Assembly (NCBI RefSeq): GCF_004634245.1
Contig: NZ_SJTF01000013.1
Coordinates: forward strand, 62,001 to 126,000
DNA: 64,000 nt
DNA from: Flavobacterium foetidum
GTDB lineage: Bacteria; Bacteroidota; Bacteroidia; Flavobacteriales; Flavobacteriaceae
Reading direction: 5' to 3'
Part shown: positions 22,739-31,546 of the stretch, piece by piece
Layout: every line of letters starts with the position of its first letter
Position numbering within the stretch: position 1 is the first letter of the stretch
Notes under the pieces: model-generated
Databases searched by the model: none
What the model was told of the DNA's origin: nothing
What the model saw: only the letters and a program-made list of their open reading frames with translations
Made by a program: the position numbers and the translations under genes

Positions 22739-25384
22739 GTGTTGCAAAAAAAAATACAAATAGTCTTTACCCTTCTTTTACTGGGTAGTTTTTCACAAAT
22801 AAAAGCACAAGAAAGAGTTCCTTTTGATCAGGGTAAGACATATATACTGGCCAAAGTTTCTGTTGTTGGTAAAATAAGTTTTAATGAGCAAACCGTTGTT
22901 ACCTTCTCAGGTCTTCAAAAAGGGCAGGAAATCACTGTGCCAGGAGAAGAAATAAGCAGCGCAATTAAAAAATTAGGAAAGCTTGGCCTTTTTGACGAAA
23001 TCGCTTTCTACGTTAATAAGATAGAAAACGACAGTATTTTCCTTGATTTGAATATAGTCGAGCTTCCAAAATTAAACGAAGTAAAAATCGTTGGGGTTAA
23101 GAAAAGCAAAGTCGAAGGATTAATTAAAGATAACAACCTGACTAAAAACAAAATAGTCAATGAAAACTTAATTACGACCACCAAAAATTATATTGAAAAT
23201 AAATACAAAAAAGACGGTTTCTACAACACAAAAGTTGTTATTACCACTACCCCAGATACTACTGCCGGCAATCAAGTAAACATGCTTGTACGTGTAGACA
23301 AAGGCGACAAGGTAAAAATCAGCAAAATTGAGTTTACCGGAAACAAACAATTGACAGGCAGCCAATTGCGATCTGCAATGAAAGATACTAAGCAGAAAAA
23401 TATACTGCGTGTATTTAAGGCGTCTAAATTTATTCCTGAAAAATACAAGAGCGACTTAGAGAAAGTTATTGCAGCCTACAAAGAAAAAGGATATCGCGAT
23501 GCCCGTATTATTTACGATTCTGTTAAGTATAACAAGGAGAAAAACATGCTTGCCATAAAGATTAACGTAGAAGAAGGAAACAAATACTACTTCGGAAACA
23601 TTAAATTTTTAGGAAACACAGTCTATTCAGACCAACAGCTAAACCGTTATCTTGGAATTAAAAAAGGAGAAGTCTATAATGGCGTTTTGCTTGAAAAAAG
23701 AATCGCTGACAACTCAAAACCAGACGGAGAAGACATTACAAACTTGTATCAGAATAATGGTTATCTTTTCTCTAAAATCAATGCCGTTGAGGTAAAAACC
23801 GTAAACGATACAATCGATTTTGAAATTAGAGTTACTGAAGGTCCTATCGCTTACTTCAATAAAATTTATGTTACAGGAAACGACAAAACAAACGACCATG
23901 TTATCTATCGTGAGTTAAGAACAAAACCTGGAAACAAATACAGCAAAGAAGAGTTAGTAAGAACTATTCGTGAAATCGGACAGTTAGGATTTTTCGATCC
24001 TGAGGCTATTAAACCTGAATTTAGAAACGTTGATCCAGCAGCAGGAACTGTTGACATCGAATACCAACTGGTAGAAAAAGGATCAAGCCAAGTGGAGCTG
24101 CAAGGTGGATATGGCGGAGGTGGTTTCATCGGAACGTTGGGACTTTCGTTCAACAACTTTTCTGCCCGTAATATATTCAATAAAGAATCATACAAACCTC
24201 TTCCAATGGGAGATGGTCAAAAGGTAGCGCTTCGTTTACAGGGAAGTACTTATTTCCAAACCTATAGTGTCTCTTTCTCAGAACCATGGTTTGGCGGTAA
24301 AAAGCCAGTACAATTTAGCTCATCTATCTCGTATAGTAAGCAGTTTCTGAATAATTTCTATACCAGAAGTGTAGATAAGAGCAAAAGTTTTAATATTTTT
24401 ACAGTACAAGTTGGTTTAGCGAAAAGACTTACAGTACCAGATGACTACTTTGTATTATCACAATCTTTGAGTTACCAGCATTATGACTTGAACAATTACA
24501 ACACAGGATTATTTACCTTTGGTAATGGTGCCTCAAGAAACTTAGCTTATACAATCGGAATTTCTAGAAGTAATAAAGGGGTCAACCCGATATTCCCAAC
24601 TTACGGTTCTGAGTTTAGTATTTCTGCGAAAATCACACCTCCTTATTCATTGTTCAACGGAATAGATTATGCAAAATTAGGAGAGAAAGAAGAGTATAAG
24701 GCGAAAGCAACTTCAACGTATGAAGACAACAACGGAGTTATCGTAAACGCTGGCGATTATATTGATGCAAATTCAAACAAAGTAAGTACCTATCAGGAAG
24801 CTGCTGCAGATCCTGCCAAAGTAGATCAGCAAAAGTACAACTGGCTTGAGTATTATAAAGTTAAATTTAAAGGTGACTGGTATACAAAAGTATACGGAAA
24901 ATTAGTCTTAAGAACCTTAACAGAGTTCGGATTCTTAGGAGCATACAATCAAGATCGTGGTGTTATTCCTTTTGAGCGTTTCTACTTAGGTGGTGATGGT
25001 ATGGCAAACTATTCAATGGACGGTAGAGAGACCATCCAATTGAGAGGTTATCCAAATAACTCTCTTACACCGGTCAACAGAGTTGGAGATGCAATTGGAG
25101 CAACAATCTATAACAAGTTCTCTATGGAATTACGTTATCCGATTACATTAAAAGCGTCTGCATCGATTTTTGCATTGACATTCTTAGAAGCTGGTTCATC
25201 ATACCCAACTTTCAAAGATTACAACCCGTTTGATTTAAATCGTTCTGCCGGTGCAGGTTTACGTGTATTCATGCCAGCTTTCGGATTATTAGGAATTGAC
25301 TTTGGTTATGGATTTGATCCTCTTCCAGGGCAGACAAAAGCTAATGGCTGGGAGACACACTTTATTATTGGACAACAATTTTAG
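22739..25384 (+). CDS. bamA: Outer-membrane protein assembly factor BamA
   Basis: An 881-residue Omp85 protein. I start it at a GTG (22739), 8 bp after the uppS stop, because this gives a clean signal peptide (MLQKKIQIVFTLLLLGSFSQIKAQ reading the GTG as Met). In-frame ATGs exist only inside uppS (22664, 22607) and would bury the signal. About five POTRA domains follow (for example TKNYIENKYKKDGFYNTKVV, VIAAYKEKGYRDARI, LYQNNGYLFSKINAV), then the barrel with FSEPWFGGKKP and the C-terminal Phe (IIGQQF). It is the central insertase for outer-membrane proteins. Its neighbours uppS and ompH are classic. Confidence 0.95.
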   Translation: MLQKKIQIVFTLLLLGSFSQIKAQERVPFDQGKTYILAKVSVVGKISFNEQTVVTFSGLQKGQEITVPGEEISSAIKKLGKLGLFDEIAFYVNKIENDSIFLDLNIVELPKLNEVKIVGVKKSKVEGLIKDNNLTKNKIVNENLITTTKNYIENKYKKDGFYNTKVVITTTPDTTAGNQVNMLVRVDKGDKVKISKIEFTGNKQLTGSQLRSAMKDTKQKNILRVFKASKFIPEKYKSDLEKVIAAYKEKGYRDARIIYDSVKYNKEKNMLAIKINVEEGNKYYFGNIKFLGNTVYSDQQLNRYLGIKKGEVYNGVLLEKRIADNSKPDGEDITNLYQNNGYLFSKINAVEVKTVNDTIDFEIRVTEGPIAYFNKIYVTGNDKTNDHVIYRELRTKPGNKYSKEELVRTIREIGQLGFFDPEAIKPEFRNVDPAAGTVDIEYQLVEKGSSQVELQGGYGGGGFIGTLGLSFNNFSARNIFNKESYKPLPMGDGQKVALRLQGSTYFQTYSVSFSEPWFGGKKPVQFSSSISYSKQFLNNFYTRSVDKSKSFNIFTVQVGLAKRLTVPDDYFVLSQSLSYQHYDLNNYNTGLFTFGNGASRNLAYTIGISRSNKGVNPIFPTYGSEFSISAKITPPYSLFNGIDYAKLGEKEEYKAKATSTYEDNNGVIVNAGDYIDANSNKVSTYQEAAADPAKVDQQKYNWLEYYKVKFKGDWYTKVYGKLVLRTLTEFGFLGAYNQDRGVIPFERFYLGGDGMANYSMDGRETIQLRGYPNNSLTPVNRVGDAIGATIYNKFSMELRYPITLKASASIFALTFLEAGSSYPTFKDYNPFDLNRSAGAGLRVFMPAFGLLGIDFGYGFDPLPGQTKANGWETHFIIGQQF

Positions 25385-25426
25385 ACAAATTTCGTTTGGT
25401 TAAAAATCATCAAATAAAGTTATGTT

Positions 25427-26461
25427 ATGAAGAAACAGTTTTTATTTATATTTTTAGCCTTGATTGTAGCAAATACAAGTCAGGCACAAGGAAGAACGAC
25501 TAGGATTGGCTACATCGACATGGAATACATTTTGGAGAATGTTTCTGATTATAAGGAAGCTGTATCTCAATTGGAGCTAAAAGCTCAAAAATGGAAACAG
25601 GAAATTGAAACCAAAAAGTTAAATATAAATACGCTGAAGGAAAGTTTAAAAGCCGAAAAAGCTTTGCTTACCAAAGAATTAATTGAAGAGAGAGAAACCG
25701 AGATAAAATTTCTTGAAACCGAAATGCTGGATTATCAGCAAAAACAATTCGGTTCTGACGGAAATCTAATCAGACAAAAAGCGGCATTAGCAAAGCCAAT
25801 TCAAGATCAGGTTTTTACTGCTGTACAAGATATAGCAGAGGCTAAAAATTATGACTTTATTTTTGATAAATCATCAGATCTAACAATGCTTTTCAGCAAC
25901 ACAAGATTTGATATCAGCGATCAGGTAATACGTATTTTAAATCGTACCGAAAAACGCGAACAGCTGACTAAAAAACAGCTAAAAGAACAGGAAGCTAAAG
26001 AGAATCTTGAAAATGCCATAGATGAAAATCCGGCAATGGCCGAAAGACAGAAAGCATTAGATGAGAGAAGAGCGGCCCGCGAAAAACTGATTCAAGACAG
26101 AAAATTAGAGCAAGAAGCCAAAAAGAAGGAATATGATGACAGAAGAAATGCACTTGCCGCAGAACGAGCAGCTAAAAAAAATGGCACGGTTTCTGAAACA
26201 GCTAAAACAACTGAAACGCCAAAAACAACAAACGCCACTCCGACAACAACAGAAACGGCAAAAACTGGCACTTCAGAAAAACCCGCTGCAACTCAGACAA
26301 CTGCTGAGCCAACAATGACAAAAGCTGAAGAAAGACAATTATTGTACGAACAACGTAAAAAAGAATTAGAAGAAAGAAGGAAGAAAATTTTAGAGGAACG
26401 TGAAGCGGCTAAAAAAGCAAAAGAAGCCGAACAACAAAAATCAAATACGACCAATAATTAA
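25427..26461 (+). CDS. OmpH/Skp-family periplasmic chaperone with long charged C-terminal extension
   Basis: A 344-residue protein. After a signal peptide (MKKQFLFIFLALIVANTSQAQ), residues 22-180 are the Skp/OmpH domain (RIGYIDMEYILENVSDYKEAVSQLE, coiled-coil tentacles, then IQDQVFTAVQDIAEAKNYDFIFDKSSD). The last ~160 residues are unusual: charged helix, a Thr/Lys/Ala-rich linker (TAKTTETPKTTNATPTTTET) and a second Glu/Arg/Lys helix (YEQRKKELEERRKKILEERE). Skp binds unfolded outer-membrane proteins for BamA. It sits 42 bp after bamA, consistent with a shared transcript. Confidence 0.9.
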   Translation: MKKQFLFIFLALIVANTSQAQGRTTRIGYIDMEYILENVSDYKEAVSQLELKAQKWKQEIETKKLNINTLKESLKAEKALLTKELIEERETEIKFLETEMLDYQQKQFGSDGNLIRQKAALAKPIQDQVFTAVQDIAEAKNYDFIFDKSSDLTMLFSNTRFDISDQVIRILNRTEKREQLTKKQLKEQEAKENLENAIDENPAMAERQKALDERRAAREKLIQDRKLEQEAKKKEYDDRRNALAAERAAKKNGTVSETAKTTETPKTTNATPTTTETAKTGTSEKPAATQTTAEPTMTKAEERQLLYEQRKKELEERRKKILEEREAAKKAKEAEQQKSNTTNN

Positions 26462-26475
26462 TTAATATTTTAAAA

Positions 26476-26979
26476 ATGATGAAACAAATCAAAACTTTAC
26501 TAATTGCTGCAATATTAGTTTTAGGAGCAAGCAACACAATGAACGCGCAAGCGAAGGTAGCCCATGTAGATGTCAGCGAGATCATGTCAAAAATGCCTGC
26601 AATGCTTGATGCACAAAATCAACTACAAAAATTAAGTGGTACATATGACGCTGAATACAAAAAAATGATTGAAGAATACCAAACTAAAATCAAAAAGTAC
26701 GAAGCTGAAGCTGCAACTGTAAAGGAGGATGTTAATGCTGAGCGTTCTAAAGAAGTTCAGGATATGCAAAACAGAATTACTTCTTACAGAGATAATGCTC
26801 AAAAAGAATTACAGCAAAAAGAAACTGACATCGTTAAGCCATTAATGGAAAAAGTAAGAGCTTCTATTCAAAAAGTTGGAAAAGCTAAAGGTTTCCAATA
26901 TATCTTAGACGGTTCTACTCTATTATTAGCTGATGGTCCAAACATTACTGCTGACGTAAAAAAAGATTTAGGTTTCTAA
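26476..26979 (+). CDS. OmpH/Skp-family periplasmic chaperone
   Basis: A 167-residue canonical Skp/OmpH protein with a signal peptide (MMKQIKTLLIAAILVLGASNTMNAQ), the opening AKVAHVDVSEIMSKMPAMLDAQNQL, a central coiled coil with many Lys and Glu, and the closing IQKVGKAKGFQYILDGSTLLLADG. It is the second copy in tandem, 14 bp after the extended one. It probably escorts outer-membrane proteins across the periplasm to BamA. A strong terminator follows, closing the operon. Confidence 0.93.
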   Translation: MMKQIKTLLIAAILVLGASNTMNAQAKVAHVDVSEIMSKMPAMLDAQNQLQKLSGTYDAEYKKMIEEYQTKIKKYEAEAATVKEDVNAERSKEVQDMQNRITSYRDNAQKELQQKETDIVKPLMEKVRASIQKVGKAKGFQYILDGSTLLLADGPNITADVKKDLGF

Positions 26980-26996
26980 GAACCAAAAAAATGATT

Positions 26997-27029
26997 AAAA
27001 ACTGCTCTAATTTTGAGCAGTTTTTTTTT
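26997..27029 (+). terminator. Terminator of the bamA-ompH operon
   Basis: AAAACTGCTC (26997-27006 region) pairs with GAGCAGTTTT around a 7-nt loop (27008-27014) and is followed by a long T-run (27022-27029). A textbook intrinsic terminator. Confidence 0.88.
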
Positions 27030-27117
27030 ACAATAAATTAAAAACTATTTGCATTAATATTTGCTGAATTGGCTTAACTTAGAATAAAATTTATTGTAAA
27101 AATTGTAATTTTGCTTT

Positions 27118-27894
27118 ATGACAAACAACAATCCTATAGGCATTTTTGATTCCGGCATTGGCGGCACTTCAATCTGGAAAGCCATACATGAATTACTTCC
27201 AAATGAAAAAACTATCTATCTAGCAGACAGCAAAAATGCTCCCTACGGACAAAAGACCAAAGACGAAATTGTTGCATTGAGCAGAAAGAATGTTGATTAT
27301 TTATTGGCGCAAAATTGCAAGTTAATTGTTGTAGCCTGCAATACCGCAACAACAAATGCAATTCGAGAGCTGCGAGAAGAATACAACGTTCCGTTTATTG
27401 GAATCGAGCCTGCCATAAAACCTGCAGCCAATAATTCGAAAACACAAGTTATCGGCATTCTTGCTACTCAAGGAACTTTGAACAGCGAATTATTCAACAA
27501 AACTGCAGAAATGTTTCAGCATACTACCATTATTGAACAAGTAGGCCACGGACTGGTGCAGTTGATTGAGGACGGAAACCTGAATTCTCCTGAAATGACT
27601 CAATTGTTAGAATCATACCTACAACCAATGATTGAAGCTAACATCGATTATCTTGTTTTGGGCTGTTCTCACTATCCTTACTTACTTCCTCAAATCAAAA
27701 AAATCCTTCCCGATCATATTCAGATTATAGATTCTGGCGAAGCGGTTGCCAGACAGACGCAAAATGTTCTTCGTGAGAAAACAGGTTTTACTGAAAACAA
27801 ACAAGAAGAGCCTGAATTTTATGTAAATTCAGACCCTAAAGTTTTAGAATCAATTTTAGATTATAAGTATCCTGTGGTTTATAAGGACTTTTAA
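27118..27894 (+). CDS. murI: Glutamate racemase
   Basis: A 258-residue racemase that supplies D-glutamate for peptidoglycan. The family start is IGIFDSGIGG (D11), and the two catalytic cysteines are C74 in VVACNTATTNA and C183 in LGCSHYPYLL. Length is standard. It is cytoplasmic. A TAATTTTG word at 27106-27113 ends only 4 bp before the ATG, so either the mRNA is nearly leaderless or the real promoter lies elsewhere. It is convergent with the FadL-like gene, only 2 bp between stops. Confidence 0.96.
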   Translation: MTNNNPIGIFDSGIGGTSIWKAIHELLPNEKTIYLADSKNAPYGQKTKDEIVALSRKNVDYLLAQNCKLIVVACNTATTNAIRELREEYNVPFIGIEPAIKPAANNSKTQVIGILATQGTLNSELFNKTAEMFQHTTIIEQVGHGLVQLIEDGNLNSPEMTQLLESYLQPMIEANIDYLVLGCSHYPYLLPQIKKILPDHIQIIDSGEAVARQTQNVLREKTGFTENKQEEPEFYVNSDPKVLESILDYKYPVVYKDF

Positions 27895-27896
27895 AG

Positions 27897-29129
27897 CTAT
27901 TCTATTTTTCGCTTAAGGAACCAGATTCCGTCAAGTGATAAATTGAGGGATATTTTATGATAATTCTCTTTAATGAGATTGTTTGCGATTCTTCCTTTCT
28001 GACCGTAGGAATACGAAATATTAAGAGCCGTAAAAGTGTTTTCGATAGGAAGTGAAAGACCGATAGACAGCGAAGCGTTGTTGACTCTTTTTCCGTCAAC
28101 TTCTAGATAACCTGTATCAAAACTCGCACCCGCGGCATACTGCACCCTGTCCCAATATTTTCGAATATTCTTTTTAGCACTGTATGTAAAACCCAAGGCA
28201 TACCTATCCTGATTTACAAAATCTCCGTACCATTCTGATTGATTGGTGTCATTCCAGAAACTTCTTTCGTAATCTAGTGTCAAATTGAGATTATTTTTAA
28301 AACGTTTGCTGATTCCAAAACCAACTTCCAAAGGCATGTAATAATCATCAACATCAGAAGCAACGTCTGATTCTACAGAAGTTTCGACTTCATCTGCTAT
28401 GACCGAAACAGACTGAACTTTTGAAGCTCTAATCTGCGAAGGCAGCTTAAAAGTCGTTCCGACCGTGAGCGTAGAATCAATTTTGAACTGCGCTCCTACA
28501 ATACCTCGAAAACCATTGTAATCTGTTTTTTTGTGAATAGTTGTAATAGCATTCTGAATTAGAAATGCTCTGTCGTCTACCGTATTTCCGAACAGAAGTG
28601 CTGCAGAAGCTCCCACAGTGACATTTTTTCCAAATCTATATCCGTAAGAGAAATTCAAGTTGTTCAAACCTCCTGAACCTGCTGCTGTCAAGTAATAGTA
28701 TTCTTGACTATCAGTAATCGGAATCTTAAGATTTGAGATCTTAAAAGCTGCGCTCGAATAAGGTTGCAATGTAACACTAAAACCAGAGCTTTTGGTAACA
28801 GGAAAAGCAAAAGCGAGATGCGAAAACTGAAAATTATTTCGTTTTTCAGATTTTGAACTGTTCTGATAGGTAGTTGCTATGGCCTTGCCTCCAATATCAA
28901 ACATAAAATGATTCTGAGGCATAAATCCTAATGAAGCCGGATTTAAATTATTGATAAATGTATTCGATGGAAGCGCAATCCCGGAAGACCCTATCGATGG
29001 CAAATAACCAAAATCTGATTCATACAAGCTTCCTACTCCATAAAGCGAATACGGTGAACTTGAAATACTCTGGGCCGATCCTACGATGGTGAACACAAGA
29101 AAGCAGCATAAAAAGAGTTTATTTTTCAT
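27897..29129 (-). CDS. FadL-like outer-membrane beta-barrel protein
   Basis: A 410-residue secreted protein (signal MKNKLFLCCFLVFTIVGSAQ). The opening SISSSPYSLYGVGSLYESDFG, then IALPSNTFINNLNPASLGFM and regularly spaced aromatic strands, matches the FadL/OmpP1-like barrels of Bacteroidota, where an 'NPA' segment near the N-terminus is typical. Substrate unknown. It starts directly after the stop of the DUF4270 gene (0 bp gap), so the two form an operon. The barrel assignment is good; the transport role is inference. Confidence 0.75.
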   Translation of the reverse strand: MKNKLFLCCFLVFTIVGSAQSISSSPYSLYGVGSLYESDFGYLPSIGSSGIALPSNTFINNLNPASLGFMPQNHFMFDIGGKAIATTYQNSSKSEKRNNFQFSHLAFAFPVTKSSGFSVTLQPYSSAAFKISNLKIPITDSQEYYYLTAAGSGGLNNLNFSYGYRFGKNVTVGASAALLFGNTVDDRAFLIQNAITTIHKKTDYNGFRGIVGAQFKIDSTLTVGTTFKLPSQIRASKVQSVSVIADEVETSVESDVASDVDDYYMPLEVGFGISKRFKNNLNLTLDYERSFWNDTNQSEWYGDFVNQDRYALGFTYSAKKNIRKYWDRVQYAAGASFDTGYLEVDGKRVNNASLSIGLSLPIENTFTALNISYSYGQKGRIANNLIKENYHKISLNLSLDGIWFLKRKIE

Positions 29130-30458
29130 TTAATAAGAGATGTAATAAATTTTCAATTGAATTTTATTGTTCAAATGTTTTTGATTGCCCAAAACAATTC
29201 TGTTGACAGATTTAGAGATACCCGGCAGTGTTAAAATCAATGATGACCTTGAATCTGAGGTTTTCAGCATTTCTTTCTGAAGAAAATTTCCGACCGGAAT
29301 GTAGTATCCTACATTTTCGTTAAACTCGTCACTTTTTTTGTTTAAGATTCCGTACACGGCCGTTCCTGCAGAATTAACCATCGAACCGCTGATCCTGTTC
29401 AGATTGTCTCCAACATAAACCGTTAACGAATCTGCCAGTGGATATTTAGCAGAATACGAATTATTAACTGGTTTTAAGATTAATTGAGCGTCTACAATTG
29501 CTCCATTATCAGAAATGTATTTAAGTTGTTTTATATTAGGAAAATCAATCCTGCAGGCCACCCCCGTGCCAGACTGAATATAACCCTGATTGCCGGTGAG
29601 AAGACTCGATAGCCGGCTGCTGGAAATGGGGAGATTCTGCAGTAACGTTCCTGTTTTATCTAGAGAAACAGCATTAAATTGTTTAGCAAGATCAGAAATC
29701 GTAAAATCGATTACATACGAAACCTCATCGGTATTGGCTTGGTATTTTGAATAATACATCCTGACTTTGCTCGTAGATACGTCAAATCCTATTATACTAG
29801 ATGAATTCGAAGTATCGGGAACTAAAACCAATCCTTTAAAATATTCTGTAAAACTGGTAAAATCATTGATTTCCCTTTTCTTGATCTTTTGAAAAAGAGC
29901 TGCGCCAAACTCATCATTCATCCTGATATTGATAGAGTCCTTTTGAGTTGGTCTTGGTATAAAAGAAATAGCTCCTAAACTTTCGGTATCATAACTCAAA
30001 GCTGAATTATTGTAAAACTTACTGTCGTCTGTATTTGGTTTTACCTTTTGATTAAGTCTGTGGATATTAAATGTCTGAACTTTTGTGGTATCACCGTAGT
30101 AATAATTGTCATACTTAAGAATCATCGAAATCGAATCGAATACAAAATTTACAGACTCTGTGTCAGAACCTGTGTTAATCAACGAATAAGTACTGGTTGA
30201 AAGCTGGAAATAACTGTTTGATTTAACTTTTCCAAAAACCGGATCATCATAATTGCCAATCAAAATTCTGCTTTGGCTGGAAGTAACCAATGAATCAAAA
30301 TTTATTGTCGACATATCCACCGAAACAGTATCAATCATAATTACCTTATTACTCAACGCGAGATAATCTGACCCCACGACAAACTCCCCCGTGTCGGTAT
30401 CGGTTCCGCATGAAATCATTGTTATCGCAAAAAACAATGTCAATATAAACTTGTGCAT
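29130..30458 (-). CDS. DUF4270 family lipoprotein
   Basis: A 442-residue lipoprotein. I start it at the ATG at 30458 (MHKFILTLFFAITMISCGTD, lipobox MISC); a longer frame to 30587 adds Cys-rich sequence with no signal. The DUF4270 pattern includes IMIDTVSVDMSTINFDSLVTSSQSRILIGNYDDPVFGKVKSNSYFQL. DUF4270 proteins are large surface or periplasmic lipoproteins of unknown role in Flavobacteriia. The FadL-like gene directly downstream suggests they work together at the outer membrane. The 30459-30690 gap to the divergent gene at 30691 shows no clear consensus promoter. Confidence 0.85.
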   Translation of the reverse strand: MHKFILTLFFAITMISCGTDTDTGEFVVGSDYLALSNKVIMIDTVSVDMSTINFDSLVTSSQSRILIGNYDDPVFGKVKSNSYFQLSTSTYSLINTGSDTESVNFVFDSISMILKYDNYYYGDTTKVQTFNIHRLNQKVKPNTDDSKFYNNSALSYDTESLGAISFIPRPTQKDSINIRMNDEFGAALFQKIKKREINDFTSFTEYFKGLVLVPDTSNSSSIIGFDVSTSKVRMYYSKYQANTDEVSYVIDFTISDLAKQFNAVSLDKTGTLLQNLPISSSRLSSLLTGNQGYIQSGTGVACRIDFPNIKQLKYISDNGAIVDAQLILKPVNNSYSAKYPLADSLTVYVGDNLNRISGSMVNSAGTAVYGILNKKSDEFNENVGYYIPVGNFLQKEMLKTSDSRSSLILTLPGISKSVNRIVLGNQKHLNNKIQLKIYYISY

Positions 30459-30690
30459 AATCAATATTTTTGAGCAAATATAAAAGGCGCACTTCTGCAC
30501 CGCACTATAACATATACAAACCCGCTTTTTTAGACTGTAGACGGCATAAAAACATCTACAAATTGTTAGACGCTCTCTTCTTATCATTCGCCCTTAAAAA
30601 AGCCCGTTTTGTCTATCGAAATCTAGCATACATATATATTCTTTTTTTTAAAACAGCGCTCAGCCTACTTTTGGACCAATAAAATTAATA

Positions 30691-31533
30691 ATGAAAGAAA
30701 GGTTTTTAATCGGTGCTGTTTTTTTGGTTTCGTCCTTCAGTCTGAAGGCACAGGAAAATTTCTCAGCTACTGTTTCGGTTAAAACGGAACCAACTGAGAA
30801 AATCAATTTCAATCAGACGAATATCGATTTGATTTATGCTAAAAACATTGGAAGCAAAAACAAGATTACCAATCAGTTTGGATATTCGAATTTGAATGTT
30901 AATTATGAAATCAGTCAGTATGAAGATTTAACCAATTTGAATGGTATGAATCAGATTTTGAACCGATTTGAGTTTTTACATGAAATCTCAGAAAAGTCAA
31001 CGTGGAATGCAGTATTTATTCCAACAGCAAATTTTCAGCAACGACTGGATTTTTCCGATTTTACAGTTTTAGGAAGCGTTGGTTTTAAATACAAATTGAC
31101 TTCCAAAACAGAAATAAATATCGGAGCTGGAAGAACAGCTGCCTTGGGTTATCCCAAATTTATGCCATTGCTGTCTTTGAGTTATCAATTTAACAAAAGC
31201 GCATCTGTTTTGCTTGGTTTTCCTGATTCGAAAATTTCGTATTCAAACAATAGTCGCAACATATTTAGTCTTACTAATAGTTTTAATGGAAATTTTTATC
31301 AGTTAGACAATAAATTTCAATTAGATGTCAATGCTTCAAAAGCTTCTATGTCGCAGATGACTGCTGCACTTGAATATGAAAGAAATGTTGATAAAAACTG
31401 GTTTTTAAACTTTAAAGCCGGATATGATTTTAATAAAAAATACAATCTTCTCGACAGTGACAATCATAAGGTTTATGATTTTGCGACTAGGAATGGTTAT
31501 GTTTTAGGAATAGGCATCAAATACAAACAATAA
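30691..31533 (+). CDS. Outer-membrane beta-barrel protein (DUF6268-like)
   Basis: A 280-residue protein with a signal peptide (MKERFLIGAVFLVSSFSLKAQ) and a barrel-like alternation: KINFNQTNIDLIYAKNIGSKNKITNQFGYSN, STWNAVFIPTANFQQRLDF, FKYKLTSKTEINIGAGRTAAL and the closing GYVLGIGIKYKQ. It most resembles DUF6268-type outer-membrane barrels; I am not certain of the exact family. It is the first gene of the plus-strand array that continues with the Kelch lipoprotein (13 bp gap) and a two-component system, so it may be an operon member. Confidence 0.7.
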   Translation: MKERFLIGAVFLVSSFSLKAQENFSATVSVKTEPTEKINFNQTNIDLIYAKNIGSKNKITNQFGYSNLNVNYEISQYEDLTNLNGMNQILNRFEFLHEISEKSTWNAVFIPTANFQQRLDFSDFTVLGSVGFKYKLTSKTEINIGAGRTAALGYPKFMPLLSLSYQFNKSASVLLGFPDSKISYSNNSRNIFSLTNSFNGNFYQLDNKFQLDVNASKASMSQMTAALEYERNVDKNWFLNFKAGYDFNKKYNLLDSDNHKVYDFATRNGYVLGIGIKYKQ

Positions 31534-31546
31534 AATTCAATACACT

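Noticed and set aside
26133..26318. Plus-strand 61-codon Gln/Lys/Leu-rich frame
   Set aside because: It is a shifted reading of the Thr/Lys-rich linker of the extended OmpH protein.
30459..30587. Longer N-terminus for the DUF4270 lipoprotein
   Set aside because: The extension is Cys-rich without a signal peptide, whereas the ATG at 30458 gives a clean lipoprotein signal.
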